Below, piece after piece: positions 11,573-24,820 of a DNA stretch of 64,000 bases. Origin of the DNA: Breviolum minutum Mf 1.05b.01. Its lineage: Eukaryota > Sar > Dinophyceae > Suessiales > Symbiodiniaceae. The stretch spans positions 248,001 through 312,000 of the forward strand of contig DF239054.1 in assembly GCA_000507305.1 (NCBI GenBank), read 5' to 3'. Numbering within the stretch: position 1 is the first letter of the stretch; each line of letters begins with the position of its first letter. A program made the position numbers and the translations under genes. Below the pieces are notes generated by a model that did not search any database, was not told the origin of the DNA, and saw only the letters and a list, made by a program, of their open reading frames with translations.

Positions 11573-11958
11573 AATTCCTCTAGGAACTTCCATTGAGATC
11601 GTGTTGGGTCTCACCATTGGTTGGTCCATGGGAGCAATGGAAAATAACGCTCTCTGGCAACATGAGAACATGGGCTTTGATGTACTGTGATATGTTTTTT
11701 TTCCAGACTTTTGATGTGTAGATTATGTGTTTAGATTATCGTTTATTCAATCAGTGATCAATCATGATTTGTTTTGTTCATCAAATACATGATACAAAAA
11801 CAGATATGCAACAAGATATATTTTTTCTTTCTATGTTGTCTTCACTACCAGTACCATTTTCTACGACTATAAGAGTTCGCCCCTGAAATAATATGAACCA
11901 TTTGCAGAAGGACATTTCATCTTCCAACCATCCAACTTCGTGAGTGTACATGTCTTTT

Positions 11959-12070
11959 CTAGCTGGTGGTTTCAAATATTGTTTATGTTCATCCCTATTT
12001 GGGGAAATGATCCAATTGGACTTGCGCATCTTTTGAAAAAGTGGGTTGGTTCTGTTCAACCACCAACTAG
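11959..12070. mobile_element. M2 element
   Basis: M2 copy with ends CTAGCTGGTGGTTTCAAA and TTCAACCACCAACTAG. Confidence 0.87.
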
Positions 12071-12256
12071 AAAACCTTGTAAATAATGGGATCAACTACC
12101 AACCTCAACTGGTGGATATCTGAACCATCAACAGTATGTACATGTTGAAAGAACAAGCTGAGATCCTTTGCAAACAAAGAGGTCTTCCCAAGTTTTCTGG
12201 GGAAAAGTCCTGCGGAAAGTTTTCGGGAGTTTTCTTGGAAGTCAAGGGAGGCGGTA

Positions 12257-12359
12257 CACCCTGGAAGATTAACATGGAACATACATATCACCCATTTAGA
12301 AGGAAAATGATCTGAACCAAACCTCCATGATTATGTTCCATGTTAATCTTCCAGGGTGT
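12257..12359. mobile_element. M3-related palindromic element
   Basis: Ends ACACCCTGGAAGATTAACATGG / CCATGTTAATCTTCCAGGGTGT are nearly perfect inverted repeats of an M3-like end. Confidence 0.85.
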
Positions 12360-12562
12360 AAGTGGTGTTCTTTGGCCATTTCTTTTTTTTTACCAGAAAC
12401 TCGAGCCCCGAAAACCAGATTTCCGAAAAAAAAACCCGACGTCGTTTTTTGTCCGGCCTCTGACTTGCTCCAACGAATTCCAGGCACAGATGATTCCTAT
12501 GATTTGGGAGAGCAGCCAGGGGCCTCAGAACGAAGGAACAATATTTTTGGAAGGAACTGGTT

Positions 12563-12668
12563 GTGGTTGTTGGTTGGTTGGTGGGTTGGTTGGTGGGTTG
12601 GTTGGTGGGTTGGTTGGTGGGTTGGTTGGTGGGTTGGTTGGTTGGTTGGTTGGTTGGTTGGTTGGTTG
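12563..12668. repeat. GGTTGGTTGGTG simple tract
   Basis: It consists of GGTT units with regular GGTG interruptions in a 12-base higher-order period, turning into pure GGTT towards the end. This G-rich run could in principle form G-quadruplexes (inference). Confidence 0.93.
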
Positions 12669-13154
12669 TTCATGGATAAAGTGTGAGAATCTTGTGTAGT
12701 TAAGAGTTATTATGATGGAAATAAAGATAACTTGCGTCAAAGTGTAAGTTGATGTAACACTATATAATTATAATTCGGATGTAAGGTGATGTATCTACAA
12801 ATACAACAAGTTTTCCAACCCCAAAGACAACAAGCTGTAATTAGCAGCTCGGTTTCCGTTGCAAGATGATTGTTTCCCTGGCACAACCTGGTAGCTCCAG
12901 GTGTTTTGTTTCAGGGAGTGTAAAGTACAACGATTTGTATATGATGTGTATATTTGATATGATATATGATACATATGAGATTAAAATATTTATGTCTTTC
13001 GATGTATCTCTATGATCCAATACTTTGTGCATCAAAATGGATAATTGATTATTCCATTTGCTGTGGAAATTCAGTGCAGGCAGCGGTAGCTTCGTCATGT
13101 TGGAAAGGGTATGCTCAATGTGTATTCATCAGAAATTTGGTGGGTTCTGTATAC

Positions 13155-13253
13155 ACCCCGGAAATTTAACATAGCCCCTGAAAATAGGCAATCCCAAAAC
13201 GAAAGTAGTCTTCCAATCATCATTTTTCAGGGGCTATGTTAAAAATTGGTGGG
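13155..13253. mobile_element. M3 element
   Basis: Divergent M3 copy, arms TTAACATAGCCCCTGAAAAT / TTTTCAGGGGCTATGTTAA. Confidence 0.82.
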
Positions 13254-13691
13254 TTATATTTTTGGAAGTTGTTCTCCAGCCATCATTTGGAAAGCACAAT
13301 CTGAGCAAGCAAAAACGACATTAAGGAAAAGGTGAGATCCTTAATTTTGCAAACGAAGAGGTCAGAGAGTTTTCTTGGAAGTCAAAATCGATCCAGCCAG
13401 GCAGGGATGACTAAGGGGCTAAGATGTCCCAGGAAATTAGGTAAATGGTGGAAAACCACATAATCCACTTCTATAAATGGTACATGTATATCAATATACT
13501 GTAATAATTTGATTGAGTATAGTTAGGACCTTTGGACCCCACAAAAGATGAAGGCTTCAAGCCCTGGAAATATGGGTGAAATAACCTCTAGAAAAGAAGG
13601 AATCGTTTTTTTTCTCGGAGTTTTCTCTTCCCTGGGTGATTCCACATTAACATAATAATAATTTGAGCAAATCTTTGCCTCCGTCTCCAAG

Positions 13692-13807
13692 TCACCCGCA
13701 TCGTCTTGCATCGAGACGGACGAATCGCGAGAACTCCTCGAGCAGCTGAGGATTGAACAATATGACGTTTTTCTGAGCCATGACTGGGCTACGTCGCGCT
13801 GGCTGAA
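13692..13807 (+). CDS. TIR-membrane gene, exon with TIR box 1
   Basis: It encodes residues 1-38 and two bases of codon 39, including EQYDVFLSHDWATSRWLK, the first strand and box 1 of a TIR domain. The frame is open back to a stop near 13655. I chose the AG at 13690-13691 as acceptor, but an AG further upstream is also possible, so the start is approximate. The donor is GC (AA|GCTTCT). Two bases of a lysine codon are completed by the A that opens the next exon. Confidence 0.82.
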
Positions 13808-16800
13808 GCTTCTTGGAGATTGTGAAGATGTTCCAACCAGGGTCTAAGGGTCGTTGTGAAAATCCTTTTTAGGTTTTTTCAGGGCACATATGTAAATGTG
13901 ATTAAATGTGTATGTATACATGTATATATGCAATTATGCTTGTATGTATGGAGATATATACATAATATATTTATATATATGTATATATATATATATGCAA
14001 TTATGTTTGTATGTATTTAAATACATATATATATGACTCATATATATCGTATATATATTTTTACATATACATGTTTAGACACACATACCTGGGATAGGGA
14101 TAGACACAGTGGAAACATCTCCTCAGGTGACAGTTTTGTTTCTTTTCTCAACAAAATCGTGTAAATCTTTGAGAAGTTTTGAGGTCCAACAAAAATGGTG
14201 GTGACCATGGCGATTTCTGGGGGATTGACATGATTGGACCTTAACATCAACTATGAGACCCACCACCCCCACAATGCCACGTTTCCCTGCAGGAAATGGC
14301 CCGCCTGATTTTCAGGGAGTTTGAACCACTTGCTTGTCCCGTTTCATTAATCACCATTGTACCCTGCAATTCCTACGATGGTCGGAAGACTCCAGTGTTT
14401 TTTTCTTGTGGGGAGATTTGTGAATAGTGAAAATGAAGGTGAAGACATCTCAGTTAACCCCTTGTACACTTGTTATGGCCTGTATTTACAAATTTATAAT
14501 CATATATATTTTTCATAAATATATACACATGTTGGATCTACCCCCACCCAGGATGCAATCGTGGCAAATGAGTCGATCTAGGTTGGAATCTTCGACTAAA
14601 ACATTTAATAACCCAGGTGGTGAGTATTACTGGAAAGGGGACCAACCCAATATACATATACATGGTTGATATTCCATGTATCATAGTGGAAGAATCTTGC
14701 TCAGGTCCTCACGGGATCGTTGTTGATGCACTGTAGATTGCTTTCATCTCCTGTCTTCAATGACTGGAAAACCCAGTCTTTGCTTGACGAGAACCCATAC
14801 CGTCCATGTATGGCATATTTACCTACATTTAGATTTTTGGGAAAGTGTAGTAAATATACCATACATGGATCCTATGGAGAAAGGATTACATAAAAACACG
14901 TGCGATGCAACTTGATAGAACACAACCTATCATCATCTATTTATCAACTTTCAGGATCAAAACGATCAAAGTCACCTCAACCTGCTTTGTTTTTCTTCTG
15001 TTTTTTACAACACAAAACATCAAAAAACCACCCGTGGGTTCATCAACGAAAAACTCAACTCGTTTAACCCACCCGCGAAAAAATCCACCGTTCCAACCCC
15101 AGACTTTGCTCGATGATGATCATCTTCAATTCGCACGCAGCCTTTTGGAGCTCCTTCATAGTCACCTCGTCTAGTTGGGTTGGGGTACGACTCGCAGGTC
15201 ACAATGGTCAGTCGTAGGAGGTTTCCCGGTTTCCCTTTAGAAGGAGCTATACTCCTGTTGATGGCTCAGATATCCCAAGGCCGACCACCGTTTGGTAGGA
15301 TGGTGTATAAAACCTTGGTAAATAATGGTAGATGAACTACTGTACCAACCTCAACTGGTGAGTTTGCCGGATTTCGAACGAGCCATCAACAGGTCCGGTA
15401 TGTGAAATTTTGTTTGAATCCGGTCCTGTAAAATTCAACAAATTCACACCTTCAAAAGGCGATCAACATATGATCCCTATGGATCCAATCACCTTGTCAG
15501 ATGATGATTGGGGTGTATAATCACCTCCTCAGCAAGGTCATTACCATTCTCAGAAGGTGATTGGATCCCTAGGGATATGATTATACAATACTTTTTTTTT
15601 TGGATGGTCGGAAATAAGTCTGAAATTTGTTCAGTGCAGGTTTTTGGAGCCAACTGATGAAAATTCCGGGTCCTGGTTGTCACTTTTTTCCAGATTTCCA
15701 AGTTCTACGTAACCAACAATAGATGGATTATGTATGGCAAAATGAAGGAATGAATACAAATGATACCTAAGTCCCAAGAATTCTATGCGAGAACTTTCTG
15801 CAACTGACTATACTCAAATATCGGTTTTGAAAAATATAATATGTCGCGCCGAATTTGCCAAAAAGGTTTGTCGAACAATTTTCGGGTCAAGCAATTTCAC
15901 TACAGGCAACAAAATTGGCGTTGCTGAATTCCAATTTCTATATCCCGTAGGATCAATGATGAATGGTAGATTTACTTAGATTTGGTTGATGTTTATTCTA
16001 AATGTATAGGTAAATCTACCAATCCCATGGATCCTGATAGAATTCTGATGAATTTTGTATCCTGGGAATGTTGGAAATTACTCCCCTCCAATCGCCGGCA
16101 CTCGAGTTGATGTTACTACCCTGGATTTTATTGCCATGTTGTAAGACCGGATTTTGACTTAATATTGTTGTTGCTTCGTGGCTGAAAAACACCACTTGCG
16201 ATGTGGAATCATTCTGAAGTCTGCATCCTGCAATGGCTCACGGTTGCTACACCCACATCTATTGGGATATCTATTTTGATCGTCTTAAAGTCTACTAGAA
16301 ACTCTACATTCCCATGAAAAAACCGTGAACTTTTGGACCAATCTCGTGAAATGTATGAATAAGAACAACTGTACAGTATACATCATCAAAAATAATGTTG
16401 AAGAGACTTCATAATACCCGTAGGATCCATGTATGGTATATCTACCTACATTTGGTTGATTCTTATGGTAAATGTAAGTGAATATACCATACATGGATCC
16501 AAAGGGATAGAACTTCTGCTTCAAGATTAGAACCAACCCAATCCAGAAATCATCTCCAGTTACTCCAGTTCTCCACCATATCCTCATCCCATGCTTTGGC
16601 CATGCGGATGGCCATTCCAAGGTGAGTGTCATTACTGGCTTTTTACGTGCTTTCGAAGTGATCCCGGATCAAATGTGGACGATTTCCTCAGGGTAACTGG
16701 TTGGATAGATGTTTTTTTCGTGGTGGAGTGACGATGGCGAGTTTGGGTGATGATAATCTTCATTATCTATATTTCTATAGGGGAGTGGTTCAATCCTCCA

Positions 16801-19800
16801 AAAATCATAGATTTTTAGAGTCACAGTCATAGAAACAAGATAACCAACATCTCACTTTCTTTATTTGAAGCATCTGAATATATGTAGATGGTATATATAT
16901 ATATAGGGAAAAAGATGGTAAAAGATGGGGTAAAAAGATGGGGAACTTTATATATATATATATGATACACAACTCTATAGGGAAAAAGTTGGGGTTATAT
17001 ATGGCTTACGGCTTACAAAGCTCACCGAATCATGGAGCACAACATGGAGCGTTTGTGCTTTGTTTCTGGTGTTTAAGGTTTTCAGTTGAGCCACGAAAAA
17101 ATCCCTGGTTGTTTAGGGTATATAGGGGATTGTACTATCCAATCATATAGGGATTTTAATAAACCATTTTAAGAATCCCTATCAACCAATCATTTTCAGT
17201 TGCCGTAAGGATCCAGATTCCTCCCTGGAAGAGGATTTTTTGAGTTCCAATCCCATCCGAAAAGAATAGGAATGCAGAGGGAATCCCGGATTCTTAGGAC
17301 ATACCTGGATTCTTAACTAGGTGGTTGTTTCAAATATTTTTTATTTTCACCCCTACTTGGGAAGATTTCCATTTTGACTAATATTTTTCAAACAGGTTGA
17401 ACCCACCAACTAGTTAAGGTTGGTTGTGACATTTTTCTTCAGCTGGTTAGATATTCACTCCAACTTTCGCCAACTTTCAAGGAGGTTCAAACGGGAGTTT
17501 CCCTCCAGGAAACAAATCCATATCCCACCGTGAAAACGGGAAGTTCGGAAAATCATGCACTCAAAAATGCCCTGGGATGGGATATGTTAGTTCCCAACAG
17601 GAGGGACCTTGGATGTCCCAGGAGGTTAGGAAAAGGTTAGGATCAGTGGGTTATAACCCCAATATACCACACTTATAAGTAGGTGAAATAACCCATTGAT
17701 CCTAACTTTGTGGGACATCCAAGTACTTGTCTCAGGTATGTGGTCTATCTCTTAGTTCTCTGTTTCTGGCAGCGACTTCGACGTGTCTTTTTTCGGCCCT
17801 TGATTGTCTTCGTGGACAAGCTGTGCATCGCACAGCATGACGAAGAGTTGAAGGCAATGAGCAGCGAAACAGTGAAGAAACCCTGGAGGCTGTTGTGGTT
17901 GCATAGGAGGGTTTTACTACCCAATTGTGTACAAGTTTGTCATAGTGAGCGCCATTGTAAGGGTCCCTATGAACCAACAAGGAATTCATGGATCATAGGG
18001 AAAATGCTGGTACCCTTTAGAAGGGGATATACCCAATAGATATCCATTATATAAGGTGTTTTTGTGGGGTTGATTATGAAGGGGCCCTCCATCCCAAGGG
18101 TTTTCCCACCATTTTCCCCAAGGGTTTTTGTTCAAGTTGTTTCTTTCGCTCATTGACTTGGTGTTTGTTTGTTTGTTTTTCAGCTCCTGGAACCCTGAAA
18201 AATCACAGGATGTTGTTTTTTCCAAAATCAAACGGAATCCAACGTTGAAACGGGACGGATGGTGGTTTGAAATATTCTTTATTTTCAACCCTACCTGGGA
18301 AAATGGATCCATTTTGACTTCCGCATATATTTTCAAATGGGTTGGTGAAAAACCACCTAACTAGTGAAGTTATTCTGCCATAAAACCTTGAAGTTATTCT
18401 GCAAGGTGTCATTTTTGTGTACCAAGTCATGTGGGGAACCTGATGGCCAAAACTCGCCAACCCCTTGTGTTGCAACGCGCCAGGAGAAGGGGATTCTCGC
18501 TCTGGCAGGTTTTCTCGATCATTCCAGGCGCCTTTTTGAAACAACAAAAAGACCACATGATTTCGAAGGTGACAGGAGGTATCTAGCATCAGTCAGTGAG
18601 TTTGGACATGTTGCCGCCTTGTGTTTTTTTGGGGTATTGTTTTGTTTCATGTTTATTCTTGGGTTCATCAACATTTGAGAACATGTTTATTTGGAAGTTT
18701 TTCCGAGCATCTTGCCAAGCGCAAGTTATAGCTATACCGGCTATACCAACTTAGTTTACATGTCCTTTAAATCCCAACTCATGTTCATTTTTTGTGATGA
18801 ATTTTCATCTCCGAACACGCTTCCCAGAATGAGATGTTATCTGTGATCGGGTACGGGTTTTACGGGTTTGGGGCACAAACCAGTGAATTTAAGCATTTGC
18901 ACTTTGTCACTGGCGAGCCATGTGCAAAATGACCCACCAGGAAGGATGTGATAGATTGGTTCTGTACTTCCGCTGGTGATAGCGAGTCTGGGAGGGTGTG
19001 GAAAAAAAAATGAGCGGGGAATCTCCCCCAAATGCGTTGAACATTGCAGTTGGCTGAATGATTTTTGTGGAAAAATTCACATGGAACCCATGCAAAAATG
19101 TAGGTTTGGAAGATGATTTTCCCTTTCAACTAGGTGATTTTTAGGTGCCATGTTAATTTTCCGGGCTCTACTAAGCACCAGAAGATTGAAAGGAACTAGG
19201 CAAGTTTTGTATCTGTATATACTTCACTATATTTCCAACTATTTCTACCAGGGTCGAAAAAAACTTGACAACTTGGAGGATCATCCGACTGGATGTCAGT
19301 AGTTAGTTCGTAACCCCCATTCTTCAGCCATGAAAAGGCCATTTTGAAGGGGAACGTTGCCCGATCCTTGGGGGACGAACACGATCACCATGGTCATTAC
19401 CCACTTACCAGTCATGGGATGATCCTCCAAGAAGGTCCAAACATCACTTATGAGCTTGGGAATTCAGAGTTTTCACACACTTAAAGTTGCTGCAAGTCTA
19501 TAGTTTTCACCTAAGCAATGTTAATTCATAGTCAATTCTTAGGTGTGGTGCCTTAGGACACAGAGACCTTTTGAGTTTAGTGGGGAATTCAGGTGTATAT
19601 CACTGTATATCACCTAGTAAAATTACTTAACCTTTGGCAAGGGATCCATTTGTTTGCAGGTTGTTGCCTGGTATGTTCATATGTTTGGAGCTTCGTTTGC
19701 CCAGTTTTGTTTGGATTTTAATTTATGCTAAACATTGCCAAGCAGTTATCAAAACAGATTCCCAGATTGCAGCCAACTCTTGCTGCAAGAGTTCAAACAT

Positions 19801-22800
19801 GAATGTTTCACCCATGTTTGATCCAATACGTTTTGTGTAAGATACAAAAGCTGTGGCATTTGTCTCGACGAATCATGGCTAAAAATCACTAGTTTGGGAC
19901 CAACAATTTTGCCTTTTTGATTCACATTTCACGTAGAAAAACAAATCCAAAATATGTTCCAAAGCAGCCGGGACCAGCCAAAACAAACCGAAACACATCC
20001 ACACCCGAAACACACCCATGTATGTATATATATATATATTTACCTACATTTGCCACAAACAATACCCAAATGTATAGGTAAATAAATATATCATACATGG
20101 ATGGTATGGGACAGATATCCAGCTGAAATCATCCACAAATCAAAGTTGGAATGTTCACAGGAAGCTCACGGTACTGTGGTCCCCACGCTATTTTCAGCTA
20201 TTTGGCTACAAAAAAAGCACCCTGCGGGTCAGTGGATGTGTGTGGAATTCCTGGTTGTTTCCCAAGAGTGGGATGATTCCCATGGGATTCATTGATGCAT
20301 AACAAGTTGGGGGAGCTGGATATTGATGCACACATTATCAAATTCATCCGCAATCCAGGATGGCAACCAACACACAATGGAAACATGAGAACTGTTGTTG
20401 ATTAGATTTATTGTCAAAGAGGTCTTTGTTATTAATGTGGCAGAATTACACACATGAAAACTAACTGAATCGGAAGCTGAACATCATTCCGTTAGAACTC
20501 CTTCACTTCGGGTTCCATATATGCGCCTTTCGGGGGTGGATATAGAAAGAAGCTGCCTGCGTTTAAAACATATGATATGCCGTTGTTTGTGTCTCCAAAA
20601 AAAAAGTCTCCATTGTTGCTCAACGGATTGACCCTCAGCATGGGACATGAAGACATATTTCGGGATAGGAATAGATACTGGATGATGTAAACACCCGGAA
20701 AAGCATACGGACAGAAGCATGCACTACAAAGTATTGCATACCATATTATGATATATTATGTGTTTTTTTTCATATTAGGATAGCAAATAAGCAAATGGTG
20801 CAGGATCTTGTCCATCAACTGTAGATAGATATGTATAGACAAAGTCTCAACAAGGCAGGGTTGGTTCTACTGACTCCAAGATGCCAACCTGGTCTCAAGT
20901 GAAAATCTTCACATCTTCGAACATACCATCATTGACCATAACATTTGGACAAACTATGTTGCCATCTGAAGTGACAGAAATACAACCGAACCCCATTGGA
21001 TTCCAAAGGTCTTGACTTAGTGTTTCACTTGTAACGTTGGGATTACCCTCCCTGAAACTAACATAGCCCCTAAAATGGACCATCCAAGAGGAAAATGGGC
21101 TCTCTGATTTTAATGGGCTATGTTAGTTTCGCGCGGTGGGTCAGTCTACCGTCAATATCAAACAAGGAACGTAGAACATGTATGGTTATATCATGTTATA
21201 TCAATATGTATATATATATATACACGAAAATATCAGCAATATCCATCAATATCGCAATATTAATATCAATGTTTATACAGTATCAATATCAGTATGTGTA
21301 TCATGTTTTTGTATATTACTATGCATTTCCATTTCAAAGTGATGTCAATATATCAATATCAGCATTCACCCAGGCGTCTTTGGTGTGCTTATGAACTGGC
21401 CGCTTATTCCCGTGCTGAAGAAAAGCCGCTGCAAGTGATGCCAGTGACTCGGATGCGTTCGTTCATGGTTATGTCTCCACCAAAATGAAGCTTGGTGTTT
21501 TTCTACAAGGTCGGCCCCTACCAGTTAAAAGTGGAGTCATATTCGTATAAATGGCCTTATAAAACGGGTAACTGCAGTTATAACCCGACTGCAATAGGGG
21601 TCCCATAACCCCATGTTCTAAGAAATTTCCAACAGACCCCTGGAACATACCCCCAGGTACCCCAAAATACAAAGGCGATTGAGGATTCCTTCATAAACAG
21701 CTGATTGAGTGTCTGGGGTATGTATGTTCCAGGGTTATGTTCAAGTTGTTTTTTTCCTAGACATCTAGGCACGCCTCCTGAGGTATTTGGACCCGAAAAA
21801 CGTACCGATAAAACGCTATCTCCGAAGGTATTCGCCTGGATCTCTAGGGCTTAATCCCAAAATGTTGGTGTGAGAGAATCATAAATAAATAGTCAGATTC
21901 CAATCAATGGATAGTCGTGACCTTTAAGATTGGTGGTTTGCTATACTTTTTTTTGATTTAAAATTATTTTAAACAGATGCTTCCATGGTAAATCACCATT
22001 TTTCACCCCCATGTGGGAGAATATGTTTGGAAGTGTTTCCAACCACCGAACAAGCAAATCTAAGTATACGTCCCTTTTTGGGTGGTTATAAAGACCACCT
22101 TGGCCACATAGCAAACCCTGAAGAAGGGAAACTACTCTCTCTGAAGACAATTCTTTCCTTTTGGGGCGCTGGTGCGAACTGTTAGTTTTAGGGAGGGTAA
22201 AATGATTTATCTATCACGTTTTCACAGCAGAAATCATCCATCACGTTTCCCCAAGACAACTGGCTTCAGGTAAAGATGTCGATGATTCTGGGTCTCACGA
22301 CGCTCGGCTGGTGGCTGTGGGGCCCAATATCAAAAAAGGGCCCAAACGACCATACGAGATGAAATCCTATCCAGTTATGTGGTGATTATTTAAAAAATCA
22401 TTTTAAGGATCCAGGATCCCTTTGAAACAACCAGTATAACGGAATATCACAAGGGTATTGATTACTGATCAAGTATCTGTTTAATCTCTACCTGTGCAAT
22501 CGGGCGGGGCGGCCTTGTTGACTCCTGAAATGAACGAATTGCATGGGGCGAAAACGGTGTGTTGAACATGATGTGGGGCCAAACAGTTGAACCGGTTCAT
22601 GAGCCGAATCATAAAATCAAAGTGTTGAGAATGGAGCTAAATTTAAAGGATTTCCAAAATACAAGAATCCAGCCTTTTCTGAAGTTTTTGTTCACCAATC
22701 TGAATTTCTGCTTGGGATTCGCGTTGTTTGTGACTAAAAAAATCTTGACCCCAAAAATTTTATCTCTCAAAATCTCCACCTTGTTTCTTCCAAAAAAAGA

Positions 22801-24746
22801 AAGGTCATTTCTTAAGTCCAACAACAGCTGTAGCTCCAGAGACTAACATATCCCCCATGACAGGGTTGCTGGGAACGATGATTTTTGTTTTTTCCATCCC
22901 GGTGGAACAAAAAACTCGTTGCAACTTGAATTCACCAGCACAACATGTGGAGTGTCTCCAAAAAATAATGGTACTGTATCCCCAAATCATCAATTTTAAT
23001 AGGGATTTCCCTTATAAACCATCCATTTTGGGGTGTTTCCCTATTTTTGGAATCACCCATGGTAGGGGAATTTTACCTTCCGAAACCTTCGGTCCGAGGT
23101 CGATCTGTTGGCATTTCTTATGCGTCACCTTCCACCTCATTGCGTGGACGGAAACGAGTTCCGATCCGGTGCGCTTGTTTGGCAGGGATAAACGGGGAGC
23201 GAGGCAAGGAACTATAGAAATATATGATATATATATAATGTATATATATATATATTATATTTAATATATATATATATATGATAGATAGACTCTAAGGTAA
23301 GGCACATGCTGCCACACACACATGCATCAGAATTCAGAGTTGGAATATGATTTATGCTAATATTTTGGTAGTTGGATTTGCGTTGTTGTTTCAGGCATGT
23401 GGTTTCAACCATTTTCATGATCGATCTAAAATATCCCACATCAAAGTTGAAGTTGAAAGATAGATGTGGTACTGTTGATGGTTCAGAAATCCCAAACAAC
23501 CACCTGTGAAGGTTGAAACCTTGGTGGTTAGCCGGATTTCTGAACCATCAACAGTAGGTCTGGTTAGCAAGATTCTGAGTACCAAAAAGCAGATCAAGCT
23601 GCAAGAAAAACGTCATTGAAATTTAGATATGAATCTCCAAAATGACAAAAAAAAACGCTCAAGGATCATCAAACTAACCATTTTTTTTTTTCGGGGGGGA
23701 TCAAACATTTGAGTCATTTGAACAAACAGGGATCATTAAATTACCCTCCAGGGAACGAACATATCCCCCCAAAATTTCATTTTGAAGATGATTTTCCTTT
23801 TCCCAAGGTGGGATATGTTAATTCCCTGGAGGGTACCCATTTTGGGGGGAATGGAACACTACAAATATGTATGGCAAGTTTGAAGGATTTACCTTTAAGT
23901 TTGAGTAGTGTTTGAGTTGGTAACGCTTGTACAGAACTTTAGACTCGCGTTCACTTTCTTGAAAGAACATATCTGATGATTTCATTCGGAACTGAATGTC
24001 ATAGCGGCACCAGGTGATGGATTTTCCCCCCAATGTTTCACTGTTTTTTTTGTCGCAGTTTCAGTTCCTCCTCCGAGGATGTCTACAAAACAAAGGTTTG
24101 AAATCAGTTGGGAGGGTTGAACCATCATCAGCAGCACCGAATAAGAATAACAATAATAGTCATCATCATCACGATCCTTGAAGCCAGATTTTATATGTAT
24201 GTACTGTTCATGTAGCCAGATGTCAGCATGGTTCAACACATGTTGATCAATCCTTTATGAATTCAGATTCATGTAATTGTTTGTTTTGTTGGCGGGTTTC
24301 CCAAATTTCAGGTCTTCAGCCAACGGTTAACTGCCAGCTTCTTTACCATGCTCCTCTTGTGCACTTTGATGCCAGTACCTTTCGCTGCAATTTTAAGGAT
24401 GGAAGTTTGTTTGGGATGGGATGGTAGCAATAAAATTGGATAATGACAAATGCATGCACTATCTAATTGGAGGTGAATTATTTTGAAGCATTGAAGTTTA
24501 TGTTTGTCGTTTTAATTTTTAGCGATCATTGGCAATCTCTATGTGTATATAGTTCTGTCGATCTGATTGTTTGTCTATCTATCTCTATATGTATATTTAT
24601 ATCTTTATATCTTTATATCTACACATCTATCTATCTTTCTATCTTTCTATCTTTCTGTCTTTCTGTCTTTCTATCTTTCTATATTTCTATCTTTCTATCT
24701 TTCTATATTTCTATCTTTCTATCTTTCTATCTTTCTATCTATCTAC

Positions 24747-24779
<33 letters not shown>

Positions 24780-24787
24780 GATCTTTA

Positions 24788-24820
<33 letters not shown>

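Larger units (their letters stand above)
9203..13691. other. Spacer expected to hold the first exon(s) of the TIR-membrane gene
   Basis: Repeats seen: M6 copy 1 (9930-10060), M1 (11272-11359), M10 (11466-11572), M2 (11959-12070), an M3-like element (12257-12359), a GGTTGGTTGGTG tract (12563-12668) and M3 (13155-13253). A short open stretch after GAATTCCAG at 12492 (frames [17 protein letters not shown] or [18 protein letters not shown]) is the only exon-like island I noticed. I could not link it to the first recognised exon. Confidence 0.45.
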
